Assembly (NCBI GenBank): GCA_027624955.1
Contig: JAQBTG010000010.1
Location: forward strand, 32,505-96,504
Direction: 5' to 3'
Source: Pseudomonadota bacterium
GTDB taxonomy: Bacteria > Pseudomonadota > Alphaproteobacteria > UBA828
DNA length: 64,000 nucleotides
Part shown: piece by piece, positions 19,848 through 29,632 of the stretch
Numbering within the stretch: the stretch's first letter is position 1
Layout of the letters: every line of letters begins with the position of its first letter
The notes under the pieces: model-generated
Database searches by the model: none
Told to the model about the DNA's origin: nothing
The model's input: the letters and a program-made list of their open reading frames with translations, nothing else
Made by a program: the position numbers and the translations under genes

Positions 19848-21254
19848 TTAGATGTGGAGCACACGGTCATAGGCGTCAAGGACCGATTCATGCATCATTT
19901 CGGATAGCGTCGGATGCGGAAAAATGGTTTGCATCAAATCCGCCTCCGTACATTCCATTGTCTTGGCAATTGTATAACCCTGAATGAGCTCAGTGACTTC
20001 CGCGCCAATCATATGCGCGCCGAGTAATTCCCCGGTTTTAGCGTCGAACACAGTTTTGACCATGCCTTCTGTTTCGCCGAGGGCAATCGCCTTGCCATTG
20101 CCCATGAAGGGAAAACGCCCGACACGAACTTCATGGCCTTTTTCCAATGCCGCCGCTTCGCTGAGGCCAACCGACGCGATTTGCGGGCGGCAATAGGTGC
20201 AGCCGGGCACATTGCTGGCATTGAGCGGATGCACGCCTTCAACGCCGGCAATTTTTTCGACACAGAGCACGCCTTCATGCATCGCCTTATGCGCCAGCCA
20301 GGGCGCGCCGGTAACATCGCCGATGGCATAGATGCCAGACGCATCCGTCTCCATGTAGGGGCCGGTTTTGATATGGCCGCGATCGACCTGCACGCCGCTT
20401 TCCTCGAGGCCGATATTCTCAACATTACCGACAATGCCAACAGCGAGGATGGCGCGCTCGAAATCAAGCTGCTTGACCTTTCCGTCCGCCGTTTGAATGG
20501 TGGCGCTGACCGCGTTCACACCCTTTTTCTTCAGCGACTGCACGGTCGCGCCGGTGAAAATCGTCATCCCCTGTTTCTTGAATTGCTTCTCCGCAAATGC
20601 GGAAATTTCCTCATCCTCAACCGGAAGGACACGTGGCAGAACCTCCACCACCGTAACCCCGGCCCCCAAATCGGAATAAAAGCTGGCGAACTCCATGCCG
20701 ATGGCGCCCGAGCCAACCACGAGAAGGCTCTTGGGCATCGCCTTTGGCACCATCGCTTCCTTATAGGTCCAAACCAAATCGCCGTCGGCCACGAGGCCGG
20801 GTAGCTCGCGCGCCCGTGCGCCGGTGGCGACAATGATGTGCGTGGCGGAGAGTTGGGCAATTTCCTTGCCATCCTTGGAGACTGCGACCTTACCGCCACC
20901 AGCGAGCCGTCCGTCACCCATGATGACCGTGACTTTGTGTTTTTTGAGCAGAAATTCCACGCCTTTGGAAAGCTGCCCGGAAATCTGGCGCGAGCGTTTG
21001 ACGATCTTTGAAATGTCGAAACTTATCTCGCCGCAAGAGAGACCGAATTCGTCGAGCCGGTCCAGGGTGTGGCGGATTTCCGAAACACGCAGCAGTGCCT
21101 TGGTCGGAATGCAACCCCAGTTGAGGCATATGCCGCCCAGATGTTCGCGCTCTACCACCGCAGTCTTCAGGCCCAGCTGGGCAGCGCGGATGGCCGCGAC
21201 ATAGCCGCCTGGTCCGCCGCCTAGAATGACGACGTCGAATGATTTCTCAGCCAT
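19848..21254 (-). CDS. lpdA: Dihydrolipoyl dehydrogenase (E3)
   Basis: A 468-residue FAD flavoprotein that reoxidises the dihydrolipoyl arm of the pyruvate dehydrogenase complex and passes electrons to NAD. FAD motif [15 protein letters not shown] at residue 12, redox disulfide C43-x4-C48 ([13 protein letters not shown]), NAD motif [13 protein letters not shown], and the catalytic His-Glu pair in [12 protein letters not shown]. There is no extra N-terminal lipoyl domain. Position after pdhC fits its role. Confidence 0.98.
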   Translation of the reverse strand: MAEKSFDVVILGGGPGGYVAAIRAAQLGLKTAVVEREHLGGICLNWGCIPTKALLRVSEIRHTLDRLDEFGLSCGEISFDISKIVKRSRQISGQLSKGVEFLLKKHKVTVIMGDGRLAGGGKVAVSKDGKEIAQLSATHIIVATGARARELPGLVADGDLVWTYKEAMVPKAMPKSLLVVGSGAIGMEFASFYSDLGAGVTVVEVLPRVLPVEDEEISAFAEKQFKKQGMTIFTGATVQSLKKKGVNAVSATIQTADGKVKQLDFERAILAVGIVGNVENIGLEESGVQVDRGHIKTGPYMETDASGIYAIGDVTGAPWLAHKAMHEGVLCVEKIAGVEGVHPLNASNVPGCTYCRPQIASVGLSEAAALEKGHEVRVGRFPFMGNGKAIALGETEGMVKTVFDAKTGELLGAHMIGAEVTELIQGYTIAKTMECTEADLMQTIFPHPTLSEMMHESVLDAYDRVLHI

Positions 21255-21282
21255 GATGTCCTCCGCTGCGAGTTTACGAAAA

Positions 21283-22590
21283 CTAAAGCAGCATGGTCAG
21301 CGGGTCCTCGATGAAGCCCTTGAAGGCACCGAGGAATCTTGCGCCGGCGGCGCCATCGACCACCCGATGATCGACAGACAGCGTGCACGACATCATGGTG
21401 GCGATGGCCAGCGCGCCATCCTTCACCACCGGACGCTGTTCTCCCGCGCCGACGGCCAAGATCATGGATTGCGGCGGATTAATGATCGCCGCAAATTCCT
21501 TGATTCCGAGCATGCCAAGATTGGAGATACTGAACGTGCCGCCTTGATACTCTTCCGGCATCAGACCCATGGGCTTGGCTCGGGCGCGCGCCGCAAGTTC
21601 TTTCATTTCTTCCGACAACGCGCTTAGACCCTTATGGTCGGCATTGCGCAGGATGGGCGTCACCAGGCCATCGTCGATGGCGACGGCAACCGAGATATCG
21701 ACGCCAGAATATTGCCGCAACCCGCCATCGATCCAAGACGCGTTGCACTCGGGCACCTTCCGCAGAGCGAGTGCCGAGGCGCGGATGACGAAATCATTGA
21801 CTGAGAGCTTATAGGCGTCCGAGCGGCCATTCAGTTCTTTGCGCACCTTGAGCAGGCCGTCGATCTCGCACTCTATCGTCAGATAGAAATGCGGCACCGT
21901 CTGCTTCGCCTCTTGCAAGCGCTGGGCGATGACCTTGCGCATCTTGCTGGTCGGGATGTCTTCGTACGGCCCGATGGCAGCCAACGGCGCCGCAGGCATC
22001 GTAGTGGGTGCGGGCGCGGACGGCGCTGCGCCGGACAGGACTGCCTCGATATCCGCTTTGACGATCCGCCCCTTTGGGCCTGAACCGGCGATCGCGGCAA
22101 GATCGAGACCCGATTGCGTTGCCATCCGGCGCGCCAACGGGCTCGCGAATATCCGTCCTTCGGGCCGCGCGGCCTGGGCTGCGTGAGCCACCGGTGGTGC
22201 CTGACTTGCCGGAGCTGCTTGGGCCACGATCACTTGGGCCGCCGGAGCCACCGGAGCCACCGGCGCGGCTTGAGCTGGCGCGGCAGTTTCAACTGGCGCC
22301 GCTGCGACGGCTGGGATTTCTATCCCGTCCAGCACCGCGGCGTCCTCGCCCTCTTCCAAGATAATCCCGATGACCGCATTGACCGGCACGTTTTCCGTAC
22401 CGTCAGGAGTCACGATCTTGCCCAGCACACCGTCGTCGATGGCCTCGATTTCCATCGTCGCCTTGTCGGTTTCGATTTCACAAAGAAGGTCACCGGCGGA
22501 AATCTTATCTCCCTCCTTTTTCATCCAGCTGGCGACGTTGCCTTCGGTCATGGTGGGCGACAGCGCCGGCATGAGCACGTTTATCGGCAT
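21283..22590 (-). CDS. pdhC: Pyruvate dehydrogenase E2, dihydrolipoamide acetyltransferase
   Basis: A 435-residue core subunit that moves the acetyl group from lipoate to CoA. One lipoyl domain (lysine K43 in TDKATMEI), an Ala/Pro/Val-rich flexible linker (about 100-150), a peripheral-subunit-binding domain (FASPLARRMATQSGLDL) and a catalytic domain ending in DHRVVDGAAGARFL. I start at the ATG at 22590 (MPINVLMPALSPTM), with AAGGAGA nine bases upstream; the frame open to 22683 runs into pdhB and is not used. Confidence 0.97.
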   Translation of the reverse strand: MPINVLMPALSPTMTEGNVASWMKKEGDKISAGDLLCEIETDKATMEIEAIDDGVLGKIVTPDGTENVPVNAVIGIILEEGEDAAVLDGIEIPAVAAAPVETAAPAQAAPVAPVAPAAQVIVAQAAPASQAPPVAHAAQAARPEGRIFASPLARRMATQSGLDLAAIAGSGPKGRIVKADIEAVLSGAAPSAPAPTTMPAAPLAAIGPYEDIPTSKMRKVIAQRLQEAKQTVPHFYLTIECEIDGLLKVRKELNGRSDAYKLSVNDFVIRASALALRKVPECNASWIDGGLRQYSGVDISVAVAIDDGLVTPILRNADHKGLSALSEEMKELAARARAKPMGLMPEEYQGGTFSISNLGMLGIKEFAAIINPPQSMILAVGAGEQRPVVKDGALAIATMMSCTLSVDHRVVDGAAGARFLGAFKGFIEDPLTMLL

Positions 22591-22639
22591 GTGGTCGGTC
22601 TCCTTGGCGTTTCTTTGGGCGCCCGTTTGGGCGGTTCGA

Positions 22640-23623
22640 TCAAGTTGAGCTGCAAAGTTCTCTCGCCGCCTGGGCAATATCATCGACCTGCGGCAAAGCT
22701 TCGGATTCTAAATTCGCGGCATAGGGCAGCGGCACGTCGCTGCCACCGATACGAATCACCGGCGCATCGAGATAATCGAAGGCGCGCTGCATTACCATGG
22801 CGGAGATTTCCGCGCCAATTCCTGCCATCGTCCAGCCTTCTTCTACTGTGATCAGGCGGTTGGTTTTTTGGACTGAAGCGATAATGCAATCTTCATCGAG
22901 CGGGCGGATGGTGCGGAGATCGATAATTTCAGCATCAATGCCTTCACCTGCGAGCGCTTCCGCCGCCGCTAACGCTTTGTCGACCATGATCGAAAATGTG
23001 GCGATAGTTACATCACGCCCAGGGCGCACCACGTTGGCACTGCCAATCGGCACGGTATGATCCGCGCTATCCGGAACTTCAAAGCTTTGGCCGTATAGGA
23101 TTTCGTTTTCCAAAAATATCACCGGGTTGGGATCGCGGATGGCCGATTTCAACAGACCCTTGGCATCGCCTGCCGAGAACGGTGCCACGACTTTCAATCC
23201 GGGAATATGAGCATACCAACTCGCATAGCATTGCGAATGCTGCGCCGCCACGCGCGAAGCTGCCCCGTTTGGGCCGCGAAAAACGATCGGCACGTTGACC
23301 AAACCGCCTGACATGTAGCTCGTCTTTGCGGCGGAATTGACGATCTGATCAATCGCCTGCATGGCGAAATTGAAGGTCATGAATTCGACAATCGGCCTCA
23401 GGCCGGCCATCGCAGCGCCAACGCCGATACCGGCGAACCCCGCCTCGGTGATCGGGGTATCGATCACCCGGCGTGCGCCGAATTCCTCCAGAAGGCCCTG
23501 GCTTACCTTGTAAGCGCCCTGATATTCGGCCACTTCCTCGCCCATCAAGAACACGTCGTCATCGGCGCGCATTTCCTCGGCCATCGCATCCCTGAGCGCT
23601 TCGCGGACGGTTAATTCAGCCAT
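22640..23623 (-). CDS. pdhB: Pyruvate dehydrogenase E1 component subunit beta
   Basis: A 327-residue subunit of the thiamine-diphosphate-dependent E1 heterotetramer. Typical stretches are [36 protein letters not shown] and [18 protein letters not shown]. Many alphaproteobacterial E1-beta proteins have an N-terminal lipoyl domain; this one does not, so the complex depends on the single lipoyl domain of E2. The ATG at 23623 gives the standard start; an in-frame GTG at 23644 overlapping the pdhA stop is an alternative. Confidence 0.96.
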   Translation of the reverse strand: MAELTVREALRDAMAEEMRADDDVFLMGEEVAEYQGAYKVSQGLLEEFGARRVIDTPITEAGFAGIGVGAAMAGLRPIVEFMTFNFAMQAIDQIVNSAAKTSYMSGGLVNVPIVFRGPNGAASRVAAQHSQCYASWYAHIPGLKVVAPFSAGDAKGLLKSAIRDPNPVIFLENEILYGQSFEVPDSADHTVPIGSANVVRPGRDVTIATFSIMVDKALAAAEALAGEGIDAEIIDLRTIRPLDEDCIIASVQKTNRLITVEEGWTMAGIGAEISAMVMQRAFDYLDAPVIRIGGSDVPLPYAANLESEALPQVDDIAQAARELCSST

Positions 23624-23640
23624 ATTCCCTGCCTTTCCGC

Positions 23641-24669
23641 TCACGCCGTCGCGAGGATACTAGTGTATAATTCGGCGCTGTCGGGTTGCGGACTATCTTG
23701 AGAAAATTCGGCGGCGTCATTGATTTTGGCTTTGACGTCACGGTCGACCTCTTTAAGCGCTTCGTCATCGGCATAGCCCGCCGCGATCAATCGCTCGCGC
23801 ACATTCTCAATCGGGTCGCGCTCCTGGCGCATTTTGGAGACTTCCTCTCGGGTGCGGTATTTGGCCGGGTCCGACATGGAATGACCGCGATAGCGATATG
23901 TCATCATTTCCAGTAAAGCCGGGCCATCGCCGGCGCGGCACTTCGCCACCGCTGCCTCCGCCGCCATTTGGACCGCCAGCACATCCATGCCGTCTGCCTG
24001 ATGTCCTGGAATGCCGAAAGCTTCGCCGCGCTGATACAATTCTTGAATCGCGGTCGAGCGAGCGAGCGAGGTGCCCATCGCGTATTGATTGTTTTCGATC
24101 ACGAAAATGACCGGCAGCTTCCACAGCGCCGCCATGTTGAAGGCCTCGAACACCTGCCCCTGGTTGGCGGCGCCATCGCCGAAATAGGTCACCGATACGC
24201 GGTCGTTGCCACGATATTTATGGGCGAACCCGAAGCCGGCGCCAAGCGGCACTTGCGCGCCGACGATACCGTGGCCACCGTAGAATCCGCGTTCAGGGGT
24301 GAACATATGCATAGAGCCGCCCTTGCCCCGGGAGACGCCGGCGGCGCGCCCGGTGAGCTCTGCCATCACGAATTTTGGGTCCACACCTGCCGCCAACATA
24401 TGGGCGTGACAGCGGTAACCGGTAATGACCGTGTCGCCGGGCTCCAAGGCATGCTGGACGCCGGTAACCACCGCTTCCTGTCCGATATAAAGATGGCAAA
24501 ATCCGCCAATCAGACCCATGCCGTACATTTGCCCCGCCTTTTCTTCAAACCGGCGGATCGTCAGCATTTCACGGTAATAGGTCTCAAGGTTTTCGCGCGA
24601 TGCGGGCGGCGCGGCACTGCGGGCTTTGCCCGTTTTTGCGCTTTTAAACTTCTTTATTGCGCCGGCCAT
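23641..24669 (-). CDS. pdhA: Pyruvate dehydrogenase E1 component subunit alpha
   Basis: A 342-residue subunit that decarboxylates pyruvate using thiamine diphosphate. The cofactor motif [23 protein letters not shown]...NN is present, as is the regulatory-loop region [18 protein letters not shown]. The first 25 residues are basic and low in complexity ([18 protein letters not shown]), common in this family. It leads pdhA-pdhB-pdhC-lpdA-lipA; the 147-bp AT-richer gap before it (24670-24816) probably holds a promoter. Confidence 0.97.
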   Translation of the reverse strand: MAGAIKKFKSAKTGKARSAAPPASRENLETYYREMLTIRRFEEKAGQMYGMGLIGGFCHLYIGQEAVVTGVQHALEPGDTVITGYRCHAHMLAAGVDPKFVMAELTGRAAGVSRGKGGSMHMFTPERGFYGGHGIVGAQVPLGAGFGFAHKYRGNDRVSVTYFGDGAANQGQVFEAFNMAALWKLPVIFVIENNQYAMGTSLARSTAIQELYQRGEAFGIPGHQADGMDVLAVQMAAEAAVAKCRAGDGPALLEMMTYRYRGHSMSDPAKYRTREEVSKMRQERDPIENVRERLIAAGYADDEALKEVDRDVKAKINDAAEFSQDSPQPDSAELYTSILATA

Positions 24670-24816
24670 AGAATCTCCTGCAGGACTCTCCGCACATGAA
24701 TTTCGCGGCTTAATGAGAGCAACAAACTACCTTCCGCAGAACCCGCTGGCAAGAGTGCGGCAATCATATTAGTTGCCAAGACAAGTATTTATATTGAACG
24801 CCGACGAAGTCGGGGC

Positions 24817-25143
24817 TTAGCCGTCGGCCGGCGTTTCCAAGAGGATGATTTCGCCCGGCTTTACCAGATTTAAAACCGCTCGAGTGCGCTCATCCAGGAG
24901 ATCGAGATCGAGGCTTTCCGGGCGCAACAGGGCCACGCGGTGAGCCAGCGCGTCGCGGTGCACGCGCTCGTTAGTGAGTTTCTGCTCCGCCACCGCGACA
25001 TCTTGTCCGCGTTGTATCCATGCGAGCAATCCCCGGTCGCCCTGGACGCCGGAATAAATGAGGTACACCAGAGTCAAAGACCCGAAGAGCGGTACGATAA
25101 GGTATCGCGCGCGTTTGCCAATCTCGCGAATCACAGGGTCCAT
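24817..25143 (-). CDS. ftsB: Septum formation initiator / FtsB-DivIC family protein
   Basis: A 108-residue bitopic membrane protein of the divisome. One membrane helix (about residues 14-32, YLIVPLFGSLTLVYLIYSG) is followed by a predicted coiled coil rich in Gln, Glu, Arg and Leu, and the conserved DLLDERTRAVLNLVKPGEII segment of this family. FtsB-type proteins link early and late division proteins together with FtsL and FtsQ. It normally sits between eno and pdhA in alphaproteobacteria; here eno is about 6 kb away because of an inserted block. Confidence 0.88.
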   Translation of the reverse strand: MDPVIREIGKRARYLIVPLFGSLTLVYLIYSGVQGDRGLLAWIQRGQDVAVAEQKLTNERVHRDALAHRVALLRPESLDLDLLDERTRAVLNLVKPGEIILLETPADG

Positions 25144-25188
25144 AGCGCCAACGAATCACAGGCGATTCGACCATGTCAATAAGAAGTT

Positions 25189-28100
25189 CTAACCTCGGCC
25201 ATAAGCCTGCAAACCAGCGGCAGAGACAAAACCGTCCTCTAAATCCTGCTTCACCGCCGCTTCGGCCCGTTCTGCCGGCGCGCCGTAGCCGCCGCCGCCC
25301 GGCGAAAGTACGAGAATTTTGTCACCACGCCTCAGCTTGATATTGACGAATTTTGATGGGCTCACGGTACCAAACAGTTCAACAACCGTTCGGAACTCCG
25401 TCTCGCCCGCGAGGCATACAAAGATGCCGCACGGCGCCCCCGCACTACCGCCCCAGAGGCCATAGGGGCCGTCTGTCATGCGGTCAAAAAGCGCGCTCAC
25501 CGTCACCTCGTCGCAAATCACCTCGAACTCCCGACGAATACCGAGGCCGCCCCTCCAGGTGCCTGCGCCGCCAGAATCTGCCCGCAGCGCATAGCACAGC
25601 GTGCGCAACGGATAGCGGCTCTCGAATATCTCAATCGGCGTGGCGCGGATTGTGCTGCCATGCGCAATGCATTGAGAGCTGTTGCCGTCGCGTTGTTTGC
25701 CGCCGCCCCAACCGCCGCCGTCGAGTTGGTAGTGGGTATAGAATTCGCCGGTGTCGGGATGGACGCCACCGAGCAATAGATTGCACGCGGTGCCGCCCTC
25801 CGCCGCACCGACCCGGTCTGGGATCGCCTTGGCGAGAGCGCCTTGGATGGCTGAGATAACGCGTGGTTGGCCTTCTGTGTTGCCGGCGACACTCGGCGCC
25901 GGGAACACTGGATTGACCACGGTTCCGGGAGGCGCCACGACTTTGATCGGCTTAAAGCAACCTTTGTTAAGCGGAACGTCACGCGCGCCAATAGCTTGAA
26001 GGACTGCCGTGCATCCGGCCGCAGCAGTGGCGACGTAGGTGACGTTGATAGGCCCGAACGCTTGGGCGTCGGACTCGGACAGGTCTATAATGATTTCGTC
26101 GTCCATAATTTCGACCCGCGAGCGGATGTAATAGCGCTTGGCGACAACGCCATCGTCTTCGAAAAAATCCTCAAAACGATACTCGCCGTTCGGCAGTTTG
26201 CGGATTTCGGCGCGCGTCCATTCCTCAGCATGGGCAATCAGCGCATCACCAATGCGTTCGAAGGCGTCCAAGCCGAGGCGCGAAACCAGCTCCTGAAGCC
26301 GCCGCTCCGCCGTGGTGAGTGATCCCATGATGGCGTGGAAATCGCCCCAGGTTGTGTTTGGGGTCCGGTGATTGGCCATCACGATGCGCCACACATCTTT
26401 CACATACTCGCCGCGGTTCATTAGCTTGACCGGCGGCAGACGGAGGCCTTCCTGAAAAACTTCGGTCGCGGTGCTGGCAAATGAGCCCGGCGCCATGCCG
26501 CCGATCTCGGCGACATGCGCTATGTTGGCGGCGTAGCCGATCAACTCACCGTCGAGGAACACCGGCTTCATCAACAAATGCTCCGGCATATGACACTGGC
26601 CACGGTAGGGATCGTTGTGCACTACGACATCGCCGGGAAACAATGTATCGGCGCCCAATTCCTCGACACAATGCGGCACGGTGTGGAGCCCGGCGCAGAT
26701 GATTGCGGGATTCATTTCAGCTTGGCCGATCAGACGCAAATCCCTATCGAACAGCATGCAGGAGAAGTCGCGCGATTCGCTGAATATTGGCGAATAGGCG
26801 GTGCGCACCATGGTGCTCGCCATTTCGTCGCAAATGTTCTTGAGCGCATTGTTGACAATCGTCAGCGTCACTGGATCACGCTCTGGTGCCTTTGAGATGG
26901 CGAGCGTGTCCGCCGCGCCGCGCACCGCCACCAGCAGGCTGCCGTCCGGCTGAATCTCAAGGGAGTCACCGGGATGCACCAAAGTCGTTGAATCCATCTC
27001 CTCGATTACGGCCGGTCCGTCGATGCGCGTGCCAGCATTTAGCCCCGGGCGGCGGTATACAACCGTCTCCACAAAGCCGTCACTGGAAAAATAAACCTGG
27101 CGAGTGCCATGGCGCCCGCCATCGCCGCCGGCAGGAGCCGTAAACGATGCTTCGGCAGCTTCTTCGCCAAGCGCGATGACGCGGACTTCGGTGATTTCGA
27201 CCACTTTGCCACGCATGGAATAGCCGTAGAGTTCTTCGTGGCGGGTGTGCAGATTTTGCACCGCCTGCTCGAATACATCGGCGTCGACAATAATCTGCTG
27301 CACCGAAATAATTTCGCCGAAGCTCTGGCCGAGATAACGCATGTTCAGGAGGCCGCGAATTTGCGCCTCGCCCTGATGGCCCTCGCGGCTGAGATCGGCC
27401 GCCGCCTCGCCAGCAATCTCGCCGAGCTGCTCAGTGAGACGCGCCAGATCAATCTTGTCAGAACGATGCAGAACGGTACGAGCCCGGTCGACCCGCTGAT
27501 TGGTTAAAAGTGTGCCCAACGCCGAACAGAGGCCCGGATGGGGCGGCACGATGACCCGCGCCATATCGAGCCGCGCCGCCACGTCGGACGCATGCAAGGA
27601 GCCGGCGCCGCCGAACGCCGTAAGTCCGAAGCCGCGGTGGTCAAGACCGCGCTCCACGGTCATAAGGCGAATGGCATCGGCCATGTTCTCCGCCGCGGTA
27701 TCGAGAATGGCGAGCGCCATCTCTTCGACCCCGAGGTCCAGTTGCTCGGCCAGCGCGGCAACGGCGGTATGCGCCAACTCGGGCCGCAATTTCATACGCC
27801 CGCCAAGAAAATATTCCGGATCGAGCCGCCCGAGCACGATATTCGCATCGGTGATGGTCGGTGCGATGCCGCCCCGGCCATAGCAAGCTGGCCCCGGCTC
27901 GGCGCCGGCGCTCTTGGGGCCGACGCGCAGGAAGCCGCCGGAATCGACATCTGCGATTGAGCCGCCGCCGGCACCGATGGTGGTGTAATCGATAAAGAGC
28001 GCACTCACTGGAACGCCCCATTCGACCTCATATTCGGTTGTAGAGCCGAACTCGCCGTCGATGATTAGGCCGACATCCGCGCTGGTACCGCCCATATCTA

Positions 28101-28959
28101 GGGTCACGCTATTGCCATCGAGGTGGTCTCGGGCAAAACGCCGCCCGGCAATGACGCCGCCGGCGAGACCTGAGAGAAAAACCTGCACCGGCACATCCGC
28201 GGCGGTGGCGGCATCGGCATGCCCACCGTTGGACTTCATCAGCGTCAGCGGAGCGGACACGCCCGTTGCGCGCAAATCACTAGAGAGACGAGCGGTGAAT
28301 TGCGCCATCAGACGTTTGATTGAGGCGTCGACGATGGTCGTCGTGGCGCGCTCATATTCACGCCAGGTCGGCGACACCCGGCTCGACAGCGACACCGGCA
28401 GATCCGGGAAGCGCTCGCCAAGATAGACGCCGATCTTTGCCTCATGGTCGGGATGAACATAAGAGAACAGCAAATTGACTGCGACGGCCCAATCACCGTT
28501 CGTATCACCGGCAAGCTTGGTGTCGATCCAATCGCCGAGGCGCGCCAGCTCAGGTTCTACAAGCGAAGTCAGCACGGTACCTTTGTGGTCGACGCGCTCT
28601 GCAATGCCGAACACATTACGGCGGCGGACGCCGGAATCAGGTTTCGGCCAGGCCGGGTTATAGGCCTCTTTGCGGTCGATGCGTCCGATGATCGGCACAT
28701 CTTCGAATCCCTTGGTGCCGACGTAAAGCACCGTGGCGCCGCGTTTTTGCAGCCCGGCATTGGTGGCGATTGTGGTGCCGAGCACGATGCGGTCCACCGC
28801 AGCAGGCGGCGCGCCAGATTCTCTTACCGCCTGGAGGGGCGCCAACGCCGGCTCCTCCGGCGTCGAGGGTACTTTGACCGTTCGAATTTCTCCGGTCTCA
28901 TCGTCGAGCACGACAAGATCCGTGAAGGTGCCGCCGGTATCGATGCCAATTTTGATCAC
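25189..28959 (-). CDS. Fused hydantoinase/oxoprolinase-family enzyme (HyuA-HyuB)
   Basis: A 1256-residue single-chain fusion. Residues 1 to about 690 are HyuA-like (ATP-grasping actin-like fold: IGIDTGGTFTDLVVLD, GTTIATNA, DMGGTSADVGLI, GAGGGSIA). Residues about 695 onward are HyuB-like (DPVTLTIVNNALKNICDEM, HNDPYRGQCHMPE). These enzymes use ATP to open cyclic amides or to carboxylate ketones; examples are 5-oxoprolinase, N-methylhydantoinase and acetone/acetophenone carboxylases. The GTTIATNAGLQKRG and GFEDVPIIGR motifs look closer to the hydantoinase/carboxylase side, but the substrate is open. Start chosen at GTG 28959, with GGGAG upstream; earlier codons overlap the small upstream gene. 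Confidence 0.9.
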   Translation of the reverse strand: MIKIGIDTGGTFTDLVVLDDETGEIRTVKVPSTPEEPALAPLQAVRESGAPPAAVDRIVLGTTIATNAGLQKRGATVLYVGTKGFEDVPIIGRIDRKEAYNPAWPKPDSGVRRRNVFGIAERVDHKGTVLTSLVEPELARLGDWIDTKLAGDTNGDWAVAVNLLFSYVHPDHEAKIGVYLGERFPDLPVSLSSRVSPTWREYERATTTIVDASIKRLMAQFTARLSSDLRATGVSAPLTLMKSNGGHADAATAADVPVQVFLSGLAGGVIAGRRFARDHLDGNSVTLDMGGTSADVGLIIDGEFGSTTEYEVEWGVPVSALFIDYTTIGAGGGSIADVDSGGFLRVGPKSAGAEPGPACYGRGGIAPTITDANIVLGRLDPEYFLGGRMKLRPELAHTAVAALAEQLDLGVEEMALAILDTAAENMADAIRLMTVERGLDHRGFGLTAFGGAGSLHASDVAARLDMARVIVPPHPGLCSALGTLLTNQRVDRARTVLHRSDKIDLARLTEQLGEIAGEAAADLSREGHQGEAQIRGLLNMRYLGQSFGEIISVQQIIVDADVFEQAVQNLHTRHEELYGYSMRGKVVEITEVRVIALGEEAAEASFTAPAGGDGGRHGTRQVYFSSDGFVETVVYRRPGLNAGTRIDGPAVIEEMDSTTLVHPGDSLEIQPDGSLLVAVRGAADTLAISKAPERDPVTLTIVNNALKNICDEMASTMVRTAYSPIFSESRDFSCMLFDRDLRLIGQAEMNPAIICAGLHTVPHCVEELGADTLFPGDVVVHNDPYRGQCHMPEHLLMKPVFLDGELIGYAANIAHVAEIGGMAPGSFASTATEVFQEGLRLPPVKLMNRGEYVKDVWRIVMANHRTPNTTWGDFHAIMGSLTTAERRLQELVSRLGLDAFERIGDALIAHAEEWTRAEIRKLPNGEYRFEDFFEDDGVVAKRYYIRSRVEIMDDEIIIDLSESDAQAFGPINVTYVATAAAGCTAVLQAIGARDVPLNKGCFKPIKVVAPPGTVVNPVFPAPSVAGNTEGQPRVISAIQGALAKAIPDRVGAAEGGTACNLLLGGVHPDTGEFYTHYQLDGGGWGGGKQRDGNSSQCIAHGSTIRATPIEIFESRYPLRTLCYALRADSGGAGTWRGGLGIRREFEVICDEVTVSALFDRMTDGPYGLWGGSAGAPCGIFVCLAGETEFRTVVELFGTVSPSKFVNIKLRRGDKILVLSPGGGGYGAPAERAEAAVKQDLEDGFVSAAGLQAYGRG

Positions 28960-28970
28960 AGCCGCTCCCC

Positions 28971-29150
28971 CTATTCCGTCCGCTGCGAAGCGCGCCGCTT
29001 CACATCGGCACATTGCGGCTCACAAAACTTATCGTCGGGAAAATCGTCGTCGACCCAAATATTCCGGGCGATCATCTTGCCGCAATAGGAACAGTTCTCA
29101 ATGCGAGTCTCGTACCACGGCACCTCGATAGTCAAATTCTTCCCGGTCAT
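28971..29150 (-). CDS. Small zinc-finger protein upstream of the hydantoinase fusion
   Basis: A 59-residue protein with C20-x2-C23 (NCSYCGKM) and C43-x3-C47 (FCEPQCADVKRR), a pattern of a small treble-clef zinc finger in which the second pair begins a helix. AAGGA lies six bases before the ATG, and the stop is 11 bp before the GTG of the hydantoinase-like gene, with that gene's ribosome site between them. It is very acidic in the middle (VDDDFPDD). Role unknown: it could be a zinc-containing accessory subunit, comparable in idea to the small zinc subunit of acetone carboxylase, but there is no sequence proof of that link. Confidence 0.82.
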   Translation of the reverse strand: MTGKNLTIEVPWYETRIENCSYCGKMIARNIWVDDDFPDDKFCEPQCADVKRRASQRTE

Positions 29151-29231
29151 GGAGGTTCCTTACTAATATGCTTGTTGCGCATGTTAACCGATAACATAGA
29201 GCGAACCAGCCGTATTGAAGGAAGCAAAGTG

Positions 29232-29624
29232 ATGCCTGAGGCCACAATCCGCCGTGAGGCCGATCTGGAATGGGAGAGCTGGGACGATGCTGTGTTGAAA
29301 GCGCGCAGCGACGTGCGCTGGAAACTGTTGATCTCGGGGGAGCGCACGCCGACGGCGGGGTTGGCCATGGGCATTGCCGAAATTGCACCTGGAGCAACGC
29401 TGGTCGGCCACCGCCACGCCCATGCGGAAACCTATTACATCACCAGCGGTAGAGGGCGCATGCGCATCGACGGTGTGGACAGCGACATCGGCCCCGGCAC
29501 GGCGATCTACATTCCGCCCGATGCGCACCATTCCTGCCGATGCGACGGCGACACGCCGCTCGAGTTCATATTCACCTTCCCGTGCGACCGCTTCGAAGAA
29601 GTGGTTTACCGGTTTGACCAGTAA
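29232..29624 (+). CDS. Small cupin-domain protein
   Basis: A 130-residue cupin protein. Metal-binding motifs are GHRHAHAETYYITSGRGRMRI and, further on, PPDAHHSCRCDGD. It starts MPEATIRREADLEWE; GAAGGAAG about seven bases before the ATG at 29232 supports this start over longer in-frame options. It is transcribed away from the zinc-finger/hydantoinase pair across an 81-bp gap and converges on the enolase-superfamily gene with an 8-bp gap. Such proteins often act as sugar-acid or keto-acid isomerases or lyases, but no substrate can be assigned. Confidence 0.8.
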   Translation: MPEATIRREADLEWESWDDAVLKARSDVRWKLLISGERTPTAGLAMGIAEIAPGATLVGHRHAHAETYYITSGRGRMRIDGVDSDIGPGTAIYIPPDAHHSCRCDGDTPLEFIFTFPCDRFEEVVYRFDQ

Positions 29625-29632
29625 GCCGCCGG

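Noticed and set aside
22591..22683. Upstream extension of pdhC
   Set aside because: It overlaps the end of pdhB and lacks lipoyl-domain similarity; a strong ribosome site precedes the ATG at 22590.
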